Counted from the stretch's first letter, positions 1-9,058 are shown. The stretch is DNA of 64,000 nucleotides from SG-bin7 sp964498095 (GCA_964498095.1 CAZCFY010000004.1:1-64000); one strand, 5' to 3'. The notes: generated by a model from the sequence alone, not told the origin. Numbers and translations: made by a program.

Positions 1-1541
1 TCCGCTAGGAAAGTCTCCACGCGCTTTTGTTCCTCCGGTTCAGAAATATCTTTTTTACGCATCCGCTGGCTATCTTCCCAGAAGAGAAGAGCTGCACGCG
101 CGGTTTCCGCAATTGATGGTAAAAGTTTTTTTGCTAAATACCCGACTATGACTGCAGAGCCGACAATGAGAGCGTTTTCATAAGTGGCGTAGGGAAAAAC
201 CTCTTTAACACTAGAAAGAAAGTCAAAATCCATCGACATCTCCGGTAAAGTCAGTTTTTCTTTTATTAATGAACCAATCTCGGAGGCATGATTACTAATT
301 TCAAGACTCGCAATTTTATCCATGGTTTGATGAACGGCCGAAAGAGCCCAAAAAGAAATCTGTTGCATAAATTGCCCTGAAATTAACAAACCACCGGCCA
401 CAGCAAGCCCTGGTATTTGCATGGCAAGCCCCGAGAAAAAGGGCTTCGCCCAGAGTTTCATACGTAGGCGAACCATCTTTAATCCCTTAGTCAACTCGGT
501 CTTTTTTAAATAGAGTGGATAACCGCGGTCAGAGTCTTGTAAAATTGCGATGTATTTGGTTAAAATTTGCAATCGTATCGGGCGAGCGTAATCAAGAAGG
601 TTATACTGTCCCGCACGGACAATCCCGCGCGCTAAAGAATGATTGGCGCTGGACATAAAAACATCGGCCATCCAGCCATAAACGCGTTGTTCGTATTCGA
701 ATATTGCCCACGGACTAAAGCCCGCAGCTCCTAATCGCCCCATCGCCGAGATATTAGCGTCAAGCTTTTCTCTTTCCACTTTCGCTTCATTTGAAGACTG
801 AATAAGTTCATTAATATATTTAATAATATCTTGATTGTGGTAAAATAGCGGATTTTCTTTTAAACCAAAAATTCCTGGATTTTCACGCGCCAGCACGTTT
901 GCTATTTGTCCGGCTAATTCGTCAACATTCGCAATTGTCGCAAAAAGACCAGCGGAAATTTTTATTTCCATGCCATCGCGTACTGGGTAAATGATTTTAG
1001 CTAATTTTAGGAGCTTAGCTTGTTCTTCACTGCGGCGAACCTCGTTAAGATCGACCTTTTGCGCACTAATATATGGAATTGGACTCGGAGTTAAGATAAT
1101 GCGAAAATCTTTGGGGTCCTTATCCGTATATAACCGGCCGAGGATTTGGGTCACAAGATTGGCTAGGGCGCTTTCAGATCCAGTCCATAAGGCTAAGCCA
1201 ATTAATAACCCATCAAACTGAAACTCCGCCCGTATGGGGCTGATTGGCCCATCAATTTTTATTTGCGATAATTGTTTTATCGCTTCCCGGGTAGCGTCCG
1301 GATTTAATTCTTTTATATCAATTTCCGAAGTCTTATCCTGTAAAATCTTTGGTGAAATTTCTATGCTCTGAAGTGCGTCGTTAACTTCATGGGACTCTTG
1401 GATGATATTCTTGTTTGTAGTTATATCTTCTTGAAAGGCGGCAAAGGCAGCATTGAGATCTGGATCTTCTTCAATGTTTTGCGCCAAAAGTGAATTTGCT
1501 GAAAGCGACAATATTAATAGATACGCGATAATTTTCTTCAT
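1..1541 (-). CDS. Partial secreted protein resembling an M48 peptidase with a lost zinc motif
   Basis: Open reading frame from ATG at 1541 that runs off the left edge (about 513 codons visible, no stop met where I translated it). It begins with a signal peptide (MKKIIAYLLILSLSANSLLAQ). A stretch near residues 190-230 (GLFATIANVDELAGQIANVL) matches the layout of M48 zinc peptidases, where DELAxxLA is followed by HExxH. Here the aligned positions read NVLAR, so all zinc and catalytic residues are absent. A later segment, GAAGFSPWAIFEYEQRVYG, resembles the third-ligand region of M48 enzymes. Hydrophobic segments follow. It starts two bases after the stop of the 1544-3526 gene, so the two are co-transcribed. 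The M48 relationship is my inference from motif spacing; the product may be a non-catalytic envelope protein. Confidence 0.6.
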   Translation of the reverse strand, partial: MKKIIAYLLILSLSANSLLAQNIEEDPDLNAAFAAFQEDITTNKNIIQESHEVNDALQSIEISPKILQDKTSEIDIKELNPDATREAIKQLSQIKIDGPISPIRAEFQFDGLLIGLALWTGSESALANLVTQILGRLYTDKDPKDFRIILTPSPIPYISAQKVDLNEVRRSEEQAKLLKLAKIIYPVRDGMEIKISAGLFATIANVDELAGQIANVLARENPGIFGLKENPLFYHNQDIIKYINELIQSSNEAKVEREKLDANISAMGRLGAAGFSPWAIFEYEQRVYGWMADVFMSSANHSLARGIVRAGQYNLLDYARPIRLQILTKYIAILQDSDRGYPLYLKKTELTKGLKMVRLRMKLWAKPFFSGLAMQIPGLAVAGGLLISGQFMQQISFWALSAVHQTMDKIASLEISNHASEIGSLIKEKLTLPEMSMDFDFLSSVKEVFPYATYENALIVGSAVIVGYLAKKLLPSIAETARAALLFWEDSQRMRKKDISEPEEQKRVETFLA

Positions 1542-1543
1542 AA

Positions 1544-3526
1544 CTAAAACAAGCCTCCGCATTTATTTTCTCGGGGTAGGTTTTTTCCGAGCTTTTCGGA
1601 AATCCAGTGATCAAAAGTCTTTCCTTGAAAGTGTTGTATTCGGCCCAAATTTCTCATCTGCCGGTAACCGTCGATAATAGAGATATAAAGATTTTCATTT
1701 TCCAAACTTTCCCTCAGCGCGATGGTGAGAATAGCTTTTAATTTTTCGGGATAAGAAAAGTGATTATAAATAATCTCGTTAATGGCTTTGCCCTCGTCCG
1801 GGTAAAGGCGCACAAATGTTTGAAACATCGCTCCCGTATTCGCCGCACTGGGGGTTAGAAGGCGAGTTTTTAATGACTCCCGCATGCCTTCGTGACTAGC
1901 CTTAATATTTTCTAACCAGTTTAATGAAGTCGTTCCATTGATAACACCCATGGGTAAGTTGTAGTCAAAGACACGCGTAAGATAATCTCTTAAATCCCTA
2001 TCGTCAGGATTAAGTGCCGTTAACAGAGAAACCATCTCGCCTTTATTTTTTTCCCACGCTTCGTCTGTGGTTTTAGCGCCTTTTATTTTTGCCGCTAAAA
2101 CCTCGAGTTCGCGGCTTTGTAATTTGATACGCAAGTAGAGAGAACTCAAAACTCGCTGATGAAGATCATTTGTACCTTTACCTAAAATGTTCTCGGTGAG
2201 TTTTTGCTTAAACTTTTCGGGCGTCATGTTTTGCTCAACCACCGCCAGACGCTTCCACTCCAGCTCGAACCAAGTTTTTTCGCCAATTTCCTTTGCCTTT
2301 ATTAGCTTCGTGGCCAACAGAGTTTCGGCCTCATAAGGGGAAAGTCTTCCAAATGACCTTAACGCTTCAAACGTTGCGTCGACCCATCGGTAAAACTCAG
2401 TTTCTGACATGGGTTTTGTTTCATGGTCAGCGACCTTATAAGCAACTTTATTAAAGTAAAATCCCGCACTACTTAGTACATCTAAACAATATTTTATAGC
2501 CAATCCTTGATCCACATCCATCCGGCTATATTTTTCGGCTGGTGATTTTAGCCAAAGTAATGATGCCAGCCAAATAGCTTCGCCACCGACCATCTTGGAA
2601 GAAAGAATGTGCGAAAGAACCGAACGCCGAAATGTTCTTTGATCCGCGACTTCATTTAAAGAAAGGATATTTAAACCTTGCAGCCGCGTAAAGTTTTCCA
2701 ACAAATACTCAGGATCAAAATCAATCCAGTTCAGGATTTGCTTTTTAACGATGTCATAACTTTCTTGATAACGTTTATCGATTTCGTAAATGGTTTCTCG
2801 CCCTGTCCACTCCCACGTGCCGTACTTCTCACGCAGTTCGACAATAACCCGCACGGATTCATCTAAGAATTCTTTTCTGAGTCTTGGGTCCCTAAGTTTT
2901 AAAGGAAAGTCATCACCAAGAACGTTTAGTAATGCATGCAAAGTTGTTAGCTTTAAATGCTTGCGCATATATTTTACGTTTCGTACCCATTTAACTATTC
3001 CGTTAGCCAAACGGGGTGTTATCTCTTGATCTCTAATGAGACCCAACCAATTTAAGTATAAAAACGAAATACGCTCAAAGTTTTCCAACTCTAAAACAGT
3101 GAGGGAACCATCCCCGACGAAAAGTAAGCGCGGGCGAATATCCGAGGTTAATAACCCCTGATCGTTAATGCGAATTTCCTCAATAGCTCGGCGGGCCACC
3201 TGTAAAGTGTTTTGGTCGGCCACTTGGTATTTTATTTCCAACGCCGATAAAATGTATTGCGTACGCAAGGAAAATTCAGACCGGTGGTTCTTCAGTTTTA
3301 TCAAAATTAGTTTTTTTTGTTCGGCGTTTTCCAAACGCATTCCCCAGTCAATAAGGGCAATGGCGGCCCGATCTTGCGCGGCTTTTTCTGGGATCGTGCG
3401 CGCCACTGACGTTAAAACTTTTCGCCAAAAGTTTGCGTCCTGATCAGATTCGGCCAGCGAATAGCAAACGGCAAAACCAACGAACACGGCTGTCAAAATT
3501 AGTTTTATTTGACTAAGTACAGGCAC
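1544..3526 (-). CDS. Secreted alpha-helical protein of unknown function, 660 aa
   Basis: I do not recognise a family. The start is GTG at 3526 with a GAGG about ten bases upstream. The N-terminus is a signal sequence (hydrophobic run ending in CYSLAES). The rest is rich in Leu, Glu, Lys and Arg in amphipathic runs and looks like an all-helical, possibly helical-repeat, protein. No catalytic motif is visible. It precedes the degenerate M48-like gene by two bases and is divergent from the 3860 gene. Probably an envelope or periplasmic protein acting with its downstream partner. Confidence 0.6.
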   Translation of the reverse strand: MPVLSQIKLILTAVFVGFAVCYSLAESDQDANFWRKVLTSVARTIPEKAAQDRAAIALIDWGMRLENAEQKKLILIKLKNHRSEFSLRTQYILSALEIKYQVADQNTLQVARRAIEEIRINDQGLLTSDIRPRLLFVGDGSLTVLELENFERISFLYLNWLGLIRDQEITPRLANGIVKWVRNVKYMRKHLKLTTLHALLNVLGDDFPLKLRDPRLRKEFLDESVRVIVELREKYGTWEWTGRETIYEIDKRYQESYDIVKKQILNWIDFDPEYLLENFTRLQGLNILSLNEVADQRTFRRSVLSHILSSKMVGGEAIWLASLLWLKSPAEKYSRMDVDQGLAIKYCLDVLSSAGFYFNKVAYKVADHETKPMSETEFYRWVDATFEALRSFGRLSPYEAETLLATKLIKAKEIGEKTWFELEWKRLAVVEQNMTPEKFKQKLTENILGKGTNDLHQRVLSSLYLRIKLQSRELEVLAAKIKGAKTTDEAWEKNKGEMVSLLTALNPDDRDLRDYLTRVFDYNLPMGVINGTTSLNWLENIKASHEGMRESLKTRLLTPSAANTGAMFQTFVRLYPDEGKAINEIIYNHFSYPEKLKAILTIALRESLENENLYISIIDGYRQMRNLGRIQHFQGKTFDHWISEKLGKNLPRENKCGGLF

Positions 3527-3859
3527 GAAAAAGGGACCTCGAAAAAGTTTTTTGCTAAAATAATCTTGAAGATACGTGCCTATAGAGAAATTAGCAGGAT
3601 ACGTACCATTAACTTGGGGTTTCAGTTCAAAAATAAGCGCACGCCACGCGGGTAAACTGTCTAATTTCCAAATTTTGTCAGCGCCACTTTCGCGCCCAAA
3701 ATCGTGTCGAACTCTTTGACGTCGGTGACGAACTTTGTTTCAAAATTTGTGTATTATTTGTAATAATTTCATGTTATATTCTGTGCGTCATTTTAGTAAC
3801 TAAATTTATCGTGGCCATGTTGGCCGCGAAAAAGAAATTCCATTTTAGGAGGAATTAAC
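3527..3859. promoter_or_regulatory. Divergent intergenic region with candidate promoter
   Basis: No gene is visible in these 333 bases. An AT-rich stretch at 3745-3785 holds a perfect short inverted repeat, ATTATT-TGT-AATAAT (3753-3767), followed by TTATATT at 3774-3780 that could serve as a -10 element for the rightward gene. A strong Shine-Dalgarno sequence AGGAGG lies at 3848-3853, seven bases before the ATG at 3860. The promoter assignment is inference; the ribosome site is clear. Confidence 0.4.
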
Positions 3860-4501
3860 ATGTTAAAAGTAAGTAATTTCATAGGCTTAGCTGCTGCTTT
3901 ATTAGTAGCTACTACCTCTTTTGCTGATCAAGCAAAACAAAACGAATTGGCGGTTTCTCTGCAAAACAAAAATGCAGAAATCGTTCAGTCAATGATCGAG
4001 AAATTTAACGCTAAGAATGCTGAATTAAGTGCATTACGTGATGCTTATGCTAGCGCTATTCATTACAAAAACGGCGCTGAAATCGTTCGCAATGTAGCTG
4101 CTTTCCCTTTAGCGATTGCCTCGGTGATTACAGCTCCCGGATACCTTCTAGTAATTCCGGTTCTTAAGCACTTTCAAGATAGTGAAATGGCCATTCGCGG
4201 ATTAGCAATTACTCGCAGTCTTTCAAAACGCGGCCTTGTTTCAATGTTATTTACGGTTCCCGTTGCTGGCGGATCGCAAATTTACATTACTCAAACTGAA
4301 GAAAACAGAAAAGCTTTAGATGGAAAAATTGAGGATCTTAAACGCGCTCAAGCTCTTGAAAAAGAAACTATTCTGTCAAAAGCTACGAAGTTTGGTATGG
4401 AAGTTAAAGGATCTCAAGTTATTCTTCCAGACGGCTTCAACCCAAAGGTTCTTACTATCGGTGGTGCAGCTGCTAACATCATTGGTACAAACGAACAATA
4501 A
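3860..4501 (+). CDS. Small secreted/envelope protein of unknown function, 213 aa
   Basis: ATG with a consensus AGGAGG upstream. A signal peptide (LAAALLVATTSFA) is followed by a Gln/Asn/Lys-rich helical segment, then a long hydrophobic stretch around residues 75-105 (AAFPLAIASVITAPGYLLVI) and another near 125-145, so it may be membrane associated. The codon choice is more AT-rich than in neighbouring genes and the ribosome site is strong, which together suggest high expression. No family recognised. It is monocistronic and ends at a hairpin terminator shared with the convergent gene. Confidence 0.65.
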   Translation: MLKVSNFIGLAAALLVATTSFADQAKQNELAVSLQNKNAEIVQSMIEKFNAKNAELSALRDAYASAIHYKNGAEIVRNVAAFPLAIASVITAPGYLLVIPVLKHFQDSEMAIRGLAITRSLSKRGLVSMLFTVPVAGGSQIYITQTEENRKALDGKIEDLKRAQALEKETILSKATKFGMEVKGSQVILPDGFNPKVLTIGGAAANIIGTNEQ

Positions 4502-4522
4502 TAACTTGTTATTGTAAGTAAG

Positions 4523-4558
4523 AGGCTCAAACTTTATTTAGTTTGGGCCTTTTTTTTT
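4523..4558. terminator. Bidirectional rho-independent terminator
   Basis: AGGCTCAAAC (4523-4532) pairs with GTTTGGGCCT (4541-4550) in a ten-base-pair stem with one G-U, followed by a T run at 4550-4558. It lies between convergent genes and overlaps the last codons of the leftward 413-aa gene. It would clearly terminate the 3860-4501 transcript; leftward function is less certain. Confidence 0.8.
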
Positions 4559-5775
4559 CTGGCTTCTTCGATTGCCGCCGCATCTTTTTGAATCCATTCT
4601 TCCTTATGAGTTAAATAATACTCGGTCCCATTATCAACCTTTTTTCCACTTTTATACATTCGCTCGGCTTCACCAAAGTATTCTTTAAAATCGTCTTCGG
4701 CCTCTTGCCGTGAAGTTCTTTCAGCCTTTTGCATTTCTTCCTCATGCCATTTTTCAATATAATCCGTATGCTGTTGAGCATCTCCTACCTGTATCCGGGA
4801 TTCAACCGCAGTACTGACAATACTTAAAATAAAAATTGCGGAGATTATTCGCGTATAGGCACCGTGAAAAAACTCTTTGCGTTCGGTTCTCACTGGCAAT
4901 TTCATTTGCGCTTCAAGCGACCTTATCACCTGATCGACACCCTTATTTAACACTTCACCTTTCAACCTCGCTATTTCCGGTGACTGCTTAAACTCCCAGA
5001 ACTTCGGAATGTAAGGCGGCAGATAAAATAGAAATGAAGGTAAAGAGGTGGTCGTCGACAGACCAGATAAGCTGTATTCAGAAACAACTGTTGCCGTCCA
5101 TAGAGTGGATGCAAGCAGAACATCAAACGTCCGCGAGGCCAAAAAACTTTTTACCTTTGTCCATGCCCCGGGTTCTTTAATAACTACGCTCAGAGAATTT
5201 TTAAGACTATCGTTAAAAAGCGAAAGTTCGACCCGCTCAATTATTTTCTTATTATCAAGTTTATCAAAATTCACTCTTGATTTCGCTACATCCCAGGCAA
5301 CTTGCCAAAAATCTTTTGGCCGGTGTGTAAGACGGTAAACCTCAGCGATCACATTTTTCAAATCAAATTCGGTGACTTCACCCTCTTTCGTAGCCTTATA
5401 CAATACCTTAAAAAGTCTTTGCCGGTCCTTTTTCGGAAGATCTTTAATCAACTCTCCAAATCCAAATCCTCGATAGGCATTCTTTCGCGAAACATATTCT
5501 ACCACCGCCAAAAACTTCTCCGGACTCCCCATCGAATCTTGAATCAACTCTTCACGGGCGCCTTGTAATTCCAGCTCCCCCATAGCCTGCGAAAAAGCCG
5601 CGATGTTGAATGTCTTGTCTGAAAAGAGGGCCTTACACTTATTAGGCAGCCACGAAAATGAGGAAAGTTCCGTTGTTGTTGCCGCTGGAATTGGCGCCGT
5701 CGTGACGGGCTTAAACAGCCAAACGCTCGCGACAACAAATCCCCCAAAAATAATGACCAATCCAACTCGACTCAT
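4534..5775 (-). CDS. Membrane-anchored protein of unknown function, 413 aa
   Basis: Starts with an N-terminal hydrophobic segment (VGLVIIFGGFVVASVWLF) that could be a signal anchor. Two more hydrophobic stretches occur around residues 215-260 (LLASTLWTATVVSEYSLSG and SFLFYLPPYIP) and one near 310-325 (IISAIFILSIVSTAV). The C-terminal 90 residues are highly charged (Glu/Lys/Arg) and probably coiled coil. No motif or family recognised. It is divergent from rnhA and shares a terminator with the convergent 213-aa gene. Like its left-hand neighbours it is an envelope protein of unknown role. Confidence 0.55.
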   Translation of the reverse strand: MSRVGLVIIFGGFVVASVWLFKPVTTAPIPAATTTELSSFSWLPNKCKALFSDKTFNIAAFSQAMGELELQGAREELIQDSMGSPEKFLAVVEYVSRKNAYRGFGFGELIKDLPKKDRQRLFKVLYKATKEGEVTEFDLKNVIAEVYRLTHRPKDFWQVAWDVAKSRVNFDKLDNKKIIERVELSLFNDSLKNSLSVVIKEPGAWTKVKSFLASRTFDVLLASTLWTATVVSEYSLSGLSTTTSLPSFLFYLPPYIPKFWEFKQSPEIARLKGEVLNKGVDQVIRSLEAQMKLPVRTERKEFFHGAYTRIISAIFILSIVSTAVESRIQVGDAQQHTDYIEKWHEEEMQKAERTSRQEAEDDFKEYFGEAERMYKSGKKVDNGTEYYLTHKEEWIQKDAAAIEEARKKKAQTK

Positions 5776-5859
5776 CCTTACTTTTTCGGAAATTTAGCTC
5801 TTATTCTCAACGGATCTAGACCTGGACTTTAAGCTTACCACGTGCTTTAATTTTACGTA

Positions 5860-6591
5860 ATGGCCGCTGACTTTACCAAAAAAATTTTAATTTTCTGTGA
5901 CGGTGCTTGCTCGGGCAACCCTGGCCCCGGGGGCTTCGGTGCCGTGATCGTTTATCCCGAGGGAAAAATACAAGAAATAGGTGGCGGTCACCCGCAAACG
6001 ACAAACAACCGCATGGAGTTGGCGGGCGCAATTCAAAGTTTACAAAAGATTAAAGACCGCAAAGACGATGTCTGGATGATCACGGACTCTACTTATGTTA
6101 TTCGCGGAATTACACAGTGGATTTGGGGCTGGCAAAAAAATGGCTGGCTTACCGGCGAAAAAAAGGACGTGTCTAACAAAGATCTCTGGCAAGTCTTAAA
6201 CGAGGAAGTGAAAGCGCGCAAGGGCGCCAAAATGGAATGGAAATACGTGCGCGGTCACACCGGGGTCCCCGCCAACGAACGCTGCGACGAAATCGCTGTC
6301 GCTTTTAGTTCCGGCAAGCGGGTGGATTTATTCTCTGGCAGCTTACTGCAATATCCCGTCGCCGTTTATGATCTTCCCGAGGACATGTCGGTTCCCGAAA
6401 TGAAAGAGAAAAAAGAAAAGGCCGTCGCCTTTTCTTATCTTAGTTTAGTTAACGGCGAACTCCAGCGCCACGAAACCTGGAAAGAATGCGAAGCCCGGGT
6501 CAAAGGCCGCCCCGGCGCCAAATTCAAAAAAGCCATGTCAGAGAAAGATGAAGACAAAATCTTAAGCGAATGGGGCGTAAAAAAAAGGTAA
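5860..6591 (+). CDS. rnhA: Ribonuclease HI with a C-terminal viroplasmin-like domain
   Basis: Degrades the RNA strand of RNA-DNA hybrids during replication and repair. Residues 8-150 form the RNase H fold with the four carboxylates in place: D14 (FCDGACSG), E53 (NRMELAG), D76 (ITDSTYV) and D143 (ERCDEIA), plus H133 of the flexible loop (RGHTG). At 243 aa it is some 90 residues longer than typical RNase HI. The extension (about 180-240) contains TWKECEARVKGRPGAKFKKA, which resembles the viroplasmin/hybrid-binding domain usually placed N-terminal in other RNases H. The stop codon TAA lies inside a dispersed repeat copy (6584-6630). Confidence 0.93.
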   Translation: MAADFTKKILIFCDGACSGNPGPGGFGAVIVYPEGKIQEIGGGHPQTTNNRMELAGAIQSLQKIKDRKDDVWMITDSTYVIRGITQWIWGWQKNGWLTGEKKDVSNKDLWQVLNEEVKARKGAKMEWKYVRGHTGVPANERCDEIAVAFSSGKRVDLFSGSLLQYPVAVYDLPEDMSVPEMKEKKEKAVAFSYLSLVNGELQRHETWKECEARVKGRPGAKFKKAMSEKDEDKILSEWGVKKR

Positions 6592-6630
6592 CAGTTCCCT
6601 TTCCTCGATGCAAAGCAACACCAGCGCTGG
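6584..6630 (+). repeat. Dispersed 3'-end repeat, copy 1
   Basis: First of four copies in the window of an element beginning AAAGGTAACAGTTCCC, continuing TTTCCTCGATGC and ending ACACCAGCGCTGG. The first 19 bases are an imperfect palindrome (AAAGG...CCTTT). The rnhA stop codon TAA (6589-6591) is part of the element. The other copies are at 7120-7164 (reverse), 17921-17966 and 19042-19088. Confidence 0.9.
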
Positions 6631-6656
6631 AGTATTTTAAAAATAGGAGTCACACA

Positions 6657-7109
6657 ATGAAAATGCCGCTAACGTTAAAGGTTGTTTTTGCTTTGCAACT
6701 TATTTTCTTGGCCATGAGCCTTAAGGGAGTTGCTACTTACAGCCAATGGAGTCTCTGGACAGCACTAACAAGTTGTTTAACTCTCGTTGCAAATGTAATT
6801 TTGCTTGTTGGATTTCTCAAACATTTCCGATGGACTTGGAAGTTAGGAATTGGAGTTCATGTTTATCAAATTGCAACACTCACTTATATTTTGCTATTTC
6901 AGTTTAATGAAATTAGTCAAAGGGCTCTTGTTGAAACCATTGCTAAACATCCCATGGAAGGCGAAAACCTAGAAAACTTCGAAAGGGGCGTAAAGGTTAT
7001 TTTCGCTTTCAGCATGAGCGCGCCGATTTTAGTAAGCCTTTTTTTAATTTTTATTTTTTATAAATACCGCGCGTATTTCGAAAATACGCCAAAGGCCTCA
7101 TTACAATGA
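6657..7109 (+). CDS. Small integral membrane protein, 150 aa
   Basis: ATG at 6657 is preceded by AGGAG at 6645-6649, so I prefer it over upstream in-frame starts that fall inside the rnhA tail and the repeat. About four hydrophobic segments are visible: VVFALQLIFLAMSLKG near the N-terminus, LTLVANVILLVGFL, VYQIATLTYILLF, and the C-terminal SMSAPILVSLFLIFIFYKY. No family recognised. The gene is bracketed by two inverted copies of the dispersed repeat (6584-6630 and 7120-7164) and looks more AT-rich by eye than rnhA. Confidence 0.65.
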   Translation: MKMPLTLKVVFALQLIFLAMSLKGVATYSQWSLWTALTSCLTLVANVILLVGFLKHFRWTWKLGIGVHVYQIATLTYILLFQFNEISQRALVETIAKHPMEGENLENFERGVKVIFAFSMSAPILVSLFLIFIFYKYRAYFENTPKASLQ

Positions 7110-7119
7110 AATTGCGACG

Positions 7120-7164
7120 CCGGTGCTAGTGTCGCTTTGCATCGAGGAAAGGGAACTGTTACCT
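7120..7164 (-). repeat. Dispersed 3'-end repeat, copy 2 (reverse orientation)
   Basis: Read on the minus strand this is AGGTAACAGTTCCC, then TTTCCTCGATGCAAAGC, then GACACTAGCACCGG, a close match to copy 1. The TAG stop codon of the leftward metallophosphoesterase (7163-7165) overlaps the start of the element. It is therefore again at a gene 3' end and in that gene's sense. Confidence 0.9.
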
Positions 7165-7945
7165 AGAAAACCAAGGTCCGTTCGGCGCGCACGACGGAAA
7201 CAACTTTGCTCGAAAATCCAAAACCAGAAATTTTGTGAAGCGCGAAATGGGGCGGCTCTAAATTTAAAAGTGAGGGCCGGCGCGCCGTGGCCGAATCGAA
7301 AAAGAAATTAGGCGCGGCACTCGGCGCAATATATAAGGGCTTGCCCGCAAACATCGACGAAAATTGATTGTGTAGATGACCACAAACTAACCCAATGACG
7401 TGCGGATAAAAACGCATGATCTCTTCTAACTCTTCAGGCTGGCGCAAAGTCATATTATCAAATACATCAATCCCAACTTTTACCGGGAAGTGATGAACAA
7501 ACAAGAGCGCCGGCACTTCCCGCCGTTGGCTTAAACTTTCCCGCAAAAACTGCAATTGCTCCCGTGCCAACAAACCATAATCTTTCCCCGGCACTAAAGA
7601 ATCCAAGCCAATTATCCGCGCATCCGCATGGTCGACTAAAAAATTGCAGCCCAACTGCCGGTTAAAATATTTCTTAAAATTCTCACGGTCATCGTGATTT
7701 CCGGGAATGCCAAAGTAAGGAACCTTCAATGCCTGCAAAATTTCCTCAAGCGCTTTATAAGCCCCGGCGTAATCACTGCCGTCCACGTTATCACCCGTCA
7801 AAACCACACAATCTGGCTGAGGGCTAAGCTGATTTATCGCGACTACAATACGCTCCAACCGCCGGTGCACATTGGTTTCGGCGTTGCCCCGCCACTCTTG
7901 TCCGCGCGGCATGATATGGGAGTCTGTTACCTGAGCAATAAGCAT
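7163..7945 (-). CDS. Calcineurin-like metallophosphoesterase
   Basis: A two-metal phosphoesterase related to the Icc/CpdA 3',5'-cyclic-nucleotide phosphodiesterases. All signature blocks are present in order: TDSH near residue 9, LTGDNVDG near 50, GNHDDR near 80, VHHFP near 150 and GHLHNQ near 190. The first possible ATG lies further upstream (7999) but would overlap the divergent methyltransferase. Starting at 7945 gives MLIAQVTDSHI, the usual N-terminus of the family, and about 260 aa. Substrate is not determined by the sequence; cyclic AMP is one possibility. No signal peptide, so cytoplasmic. Confidence 0.85.
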   Translation of the reverse strand: MLIAQVTDSHIMPRGQEWRGNAETNVHRRLERIVVAINQLSPQPDCVVLTGDNVDGSDYAGAYKALEEILQALKVPYFGIPGNHDDRENFKKYFNRQLGCNFLVDHADARIIGLDSLVPGKDYGLLAREQLQFLRESLSQRREVPALLFVHHFPVKVGIDVFDNMTLRQPEELEEIMRFYPHVIGLVCGHLHNQFSSMFAGKPLYIAPSAAPNFFFDSATARRPSLLNLEPPHFALHKISGFGFSSKVVSVVRAERTLVF

Positions 7946-7993
7946 ACATTTTAAGTAGTTGTCTCGGTTAAGACTGTCAATTAGAATTGCTTC

Positions 7994-9058
7994 ATGCAAA
8001 CCGAGGGCATCAAATACGCAGGCTCGAAAAAAGAAATTGTACCCTCAATTCTTGAGCTTTGTGGCAAATTGGGCGTGAGGTCCGCCGTTGATGGCTTTTC
8101 GGGAACCACACGGGTTTCTCAGGCGCTCTTTAAATCAGGAATTAAGGTTCACGCCAACGACATTTCCGACTGGTCCTATATTTTTGGTCTGTGCTATTTA
8201 AAAAATGATAAGCCTGATGGGTTTTACCAACCTTTTCTTGATCACCTAAATAATTTGCCCGGTGACGAGGGCTGGTTTACCGAAAACTATGGCGGTTTCG
8301 AACACGATGAAAAAAAAGTTTGGCAAATTCATAACACAAAAAAGCTAGACGCCATTCGTACCGAAATCGACCGCTTGGGACTCGATGAAGTGGCCCGCGC
8401 AGTATTACTTACCAGTTTAATTTTAGCCATGGACAAAGTAGATTCGTCGCTAGGTCATCACACAAGTTACCTAAAAAAGTGGTCCCCAAGATCTTATCAA
8501 ACTATGAAAATGGTGGTACCGCAATTTGTTGCGAGAGCCGCCAACGAAAACAAGGTAACTAAATCCGACGTTTTCGAAGCCATTAAAAACTCTGCTGCGG
8601 ATCTTGCCTATTTTGATCCTCCCTACGGCTCGAGTAACGAAAAAATGCCCCCTTCGCGCGTCCGTTATGCTTCTTATTATCATCTATGGAAAACGATTAT
8701 CCGCAATGACCAGCCTACGCTTGTTGGCGCCGCCAACCGCCGCGAAGACGTTTCGGATCTCAAAGTAAGCTCCGTATTTGAAGAATTTCGCAAATCCCCG
8801 TCGGGAAAATTTTTAGCTTTAGAAGCCATTGAAAATCTCATTCGCCAAACCCCCTGCCGCCATATTATTTTATCCTACTCAAATCAGGGCCGGGCCACGC
8901 GTGACAATCTCATCGATTTATTTTCTTCTTATGCCAAAAATTTTTCTATTATTGAACGCCAGCATAAAAGCCACGTCATGCGCTCCATGCGCTGGACAAA
9001 GGATTGGATAACCTCATGCGAAGAAACCAAAGAATATTTATTTGTATTATCGTTCTAG
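7994..9058 (+). CDS. D12-class (Dam-type) adenine-N6 DNA methyltransferase
   Basis: Transfers a methyl group from S-adenosylmethionine to adenine in DNA. The N-terminal IKYAGSKK is motif X of the D12 class. FSGTTRVSQAL is the AdoMet-binding motif I region, and YFDPPYGSS near residue 205 is the catalytic DPPY motif. Length 354 aa is normal. No restriction endonuclease gene is adjacent, so it is either a solitary regulatory methyltransferase or has a distant partner. Its last 43 bases overlap the start of the next gene. Recognition sequence cannot be read from the protein. Confidence 0.9.
   Translation: MQTEGIKYAGSKKEIVPSILELCGKLGVRSAVDGFSGTTRVSQALFKSGIKVHANDISDWSYIFGLCYLKNDKPDGFYQPFLDHLNNLPGDEGWFTENYGGFEHDEKKVWQIHNTKKLDAIRTEIDRLGLDEVARAVLLTSLILAMDKVDSSLGHHTSYLKKWSPRSYQTMKMVVPQFVARAANENKVTKSDVFEAIKNSAADLAYFDPPYGSSNEKMPPSRVRYASYYHLWKTIIRNDQPTLVGAANRREDVSDLKVSSVFEEFRKSPSGKFLALEAIENLIRQTPCRHIILSYSNQGRATRDNLIDLFSSYAKNFSIIERQHKSHVMRSMRWTKDWITSCEETKEYLFVLSF

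Noticed and set aside
7163..7999. Metallophosphoesterase start at 7999
   Set aside because: It would overlap the divergent methyltransferase start; the ATG at 7945 gives the normal family N-terminus.
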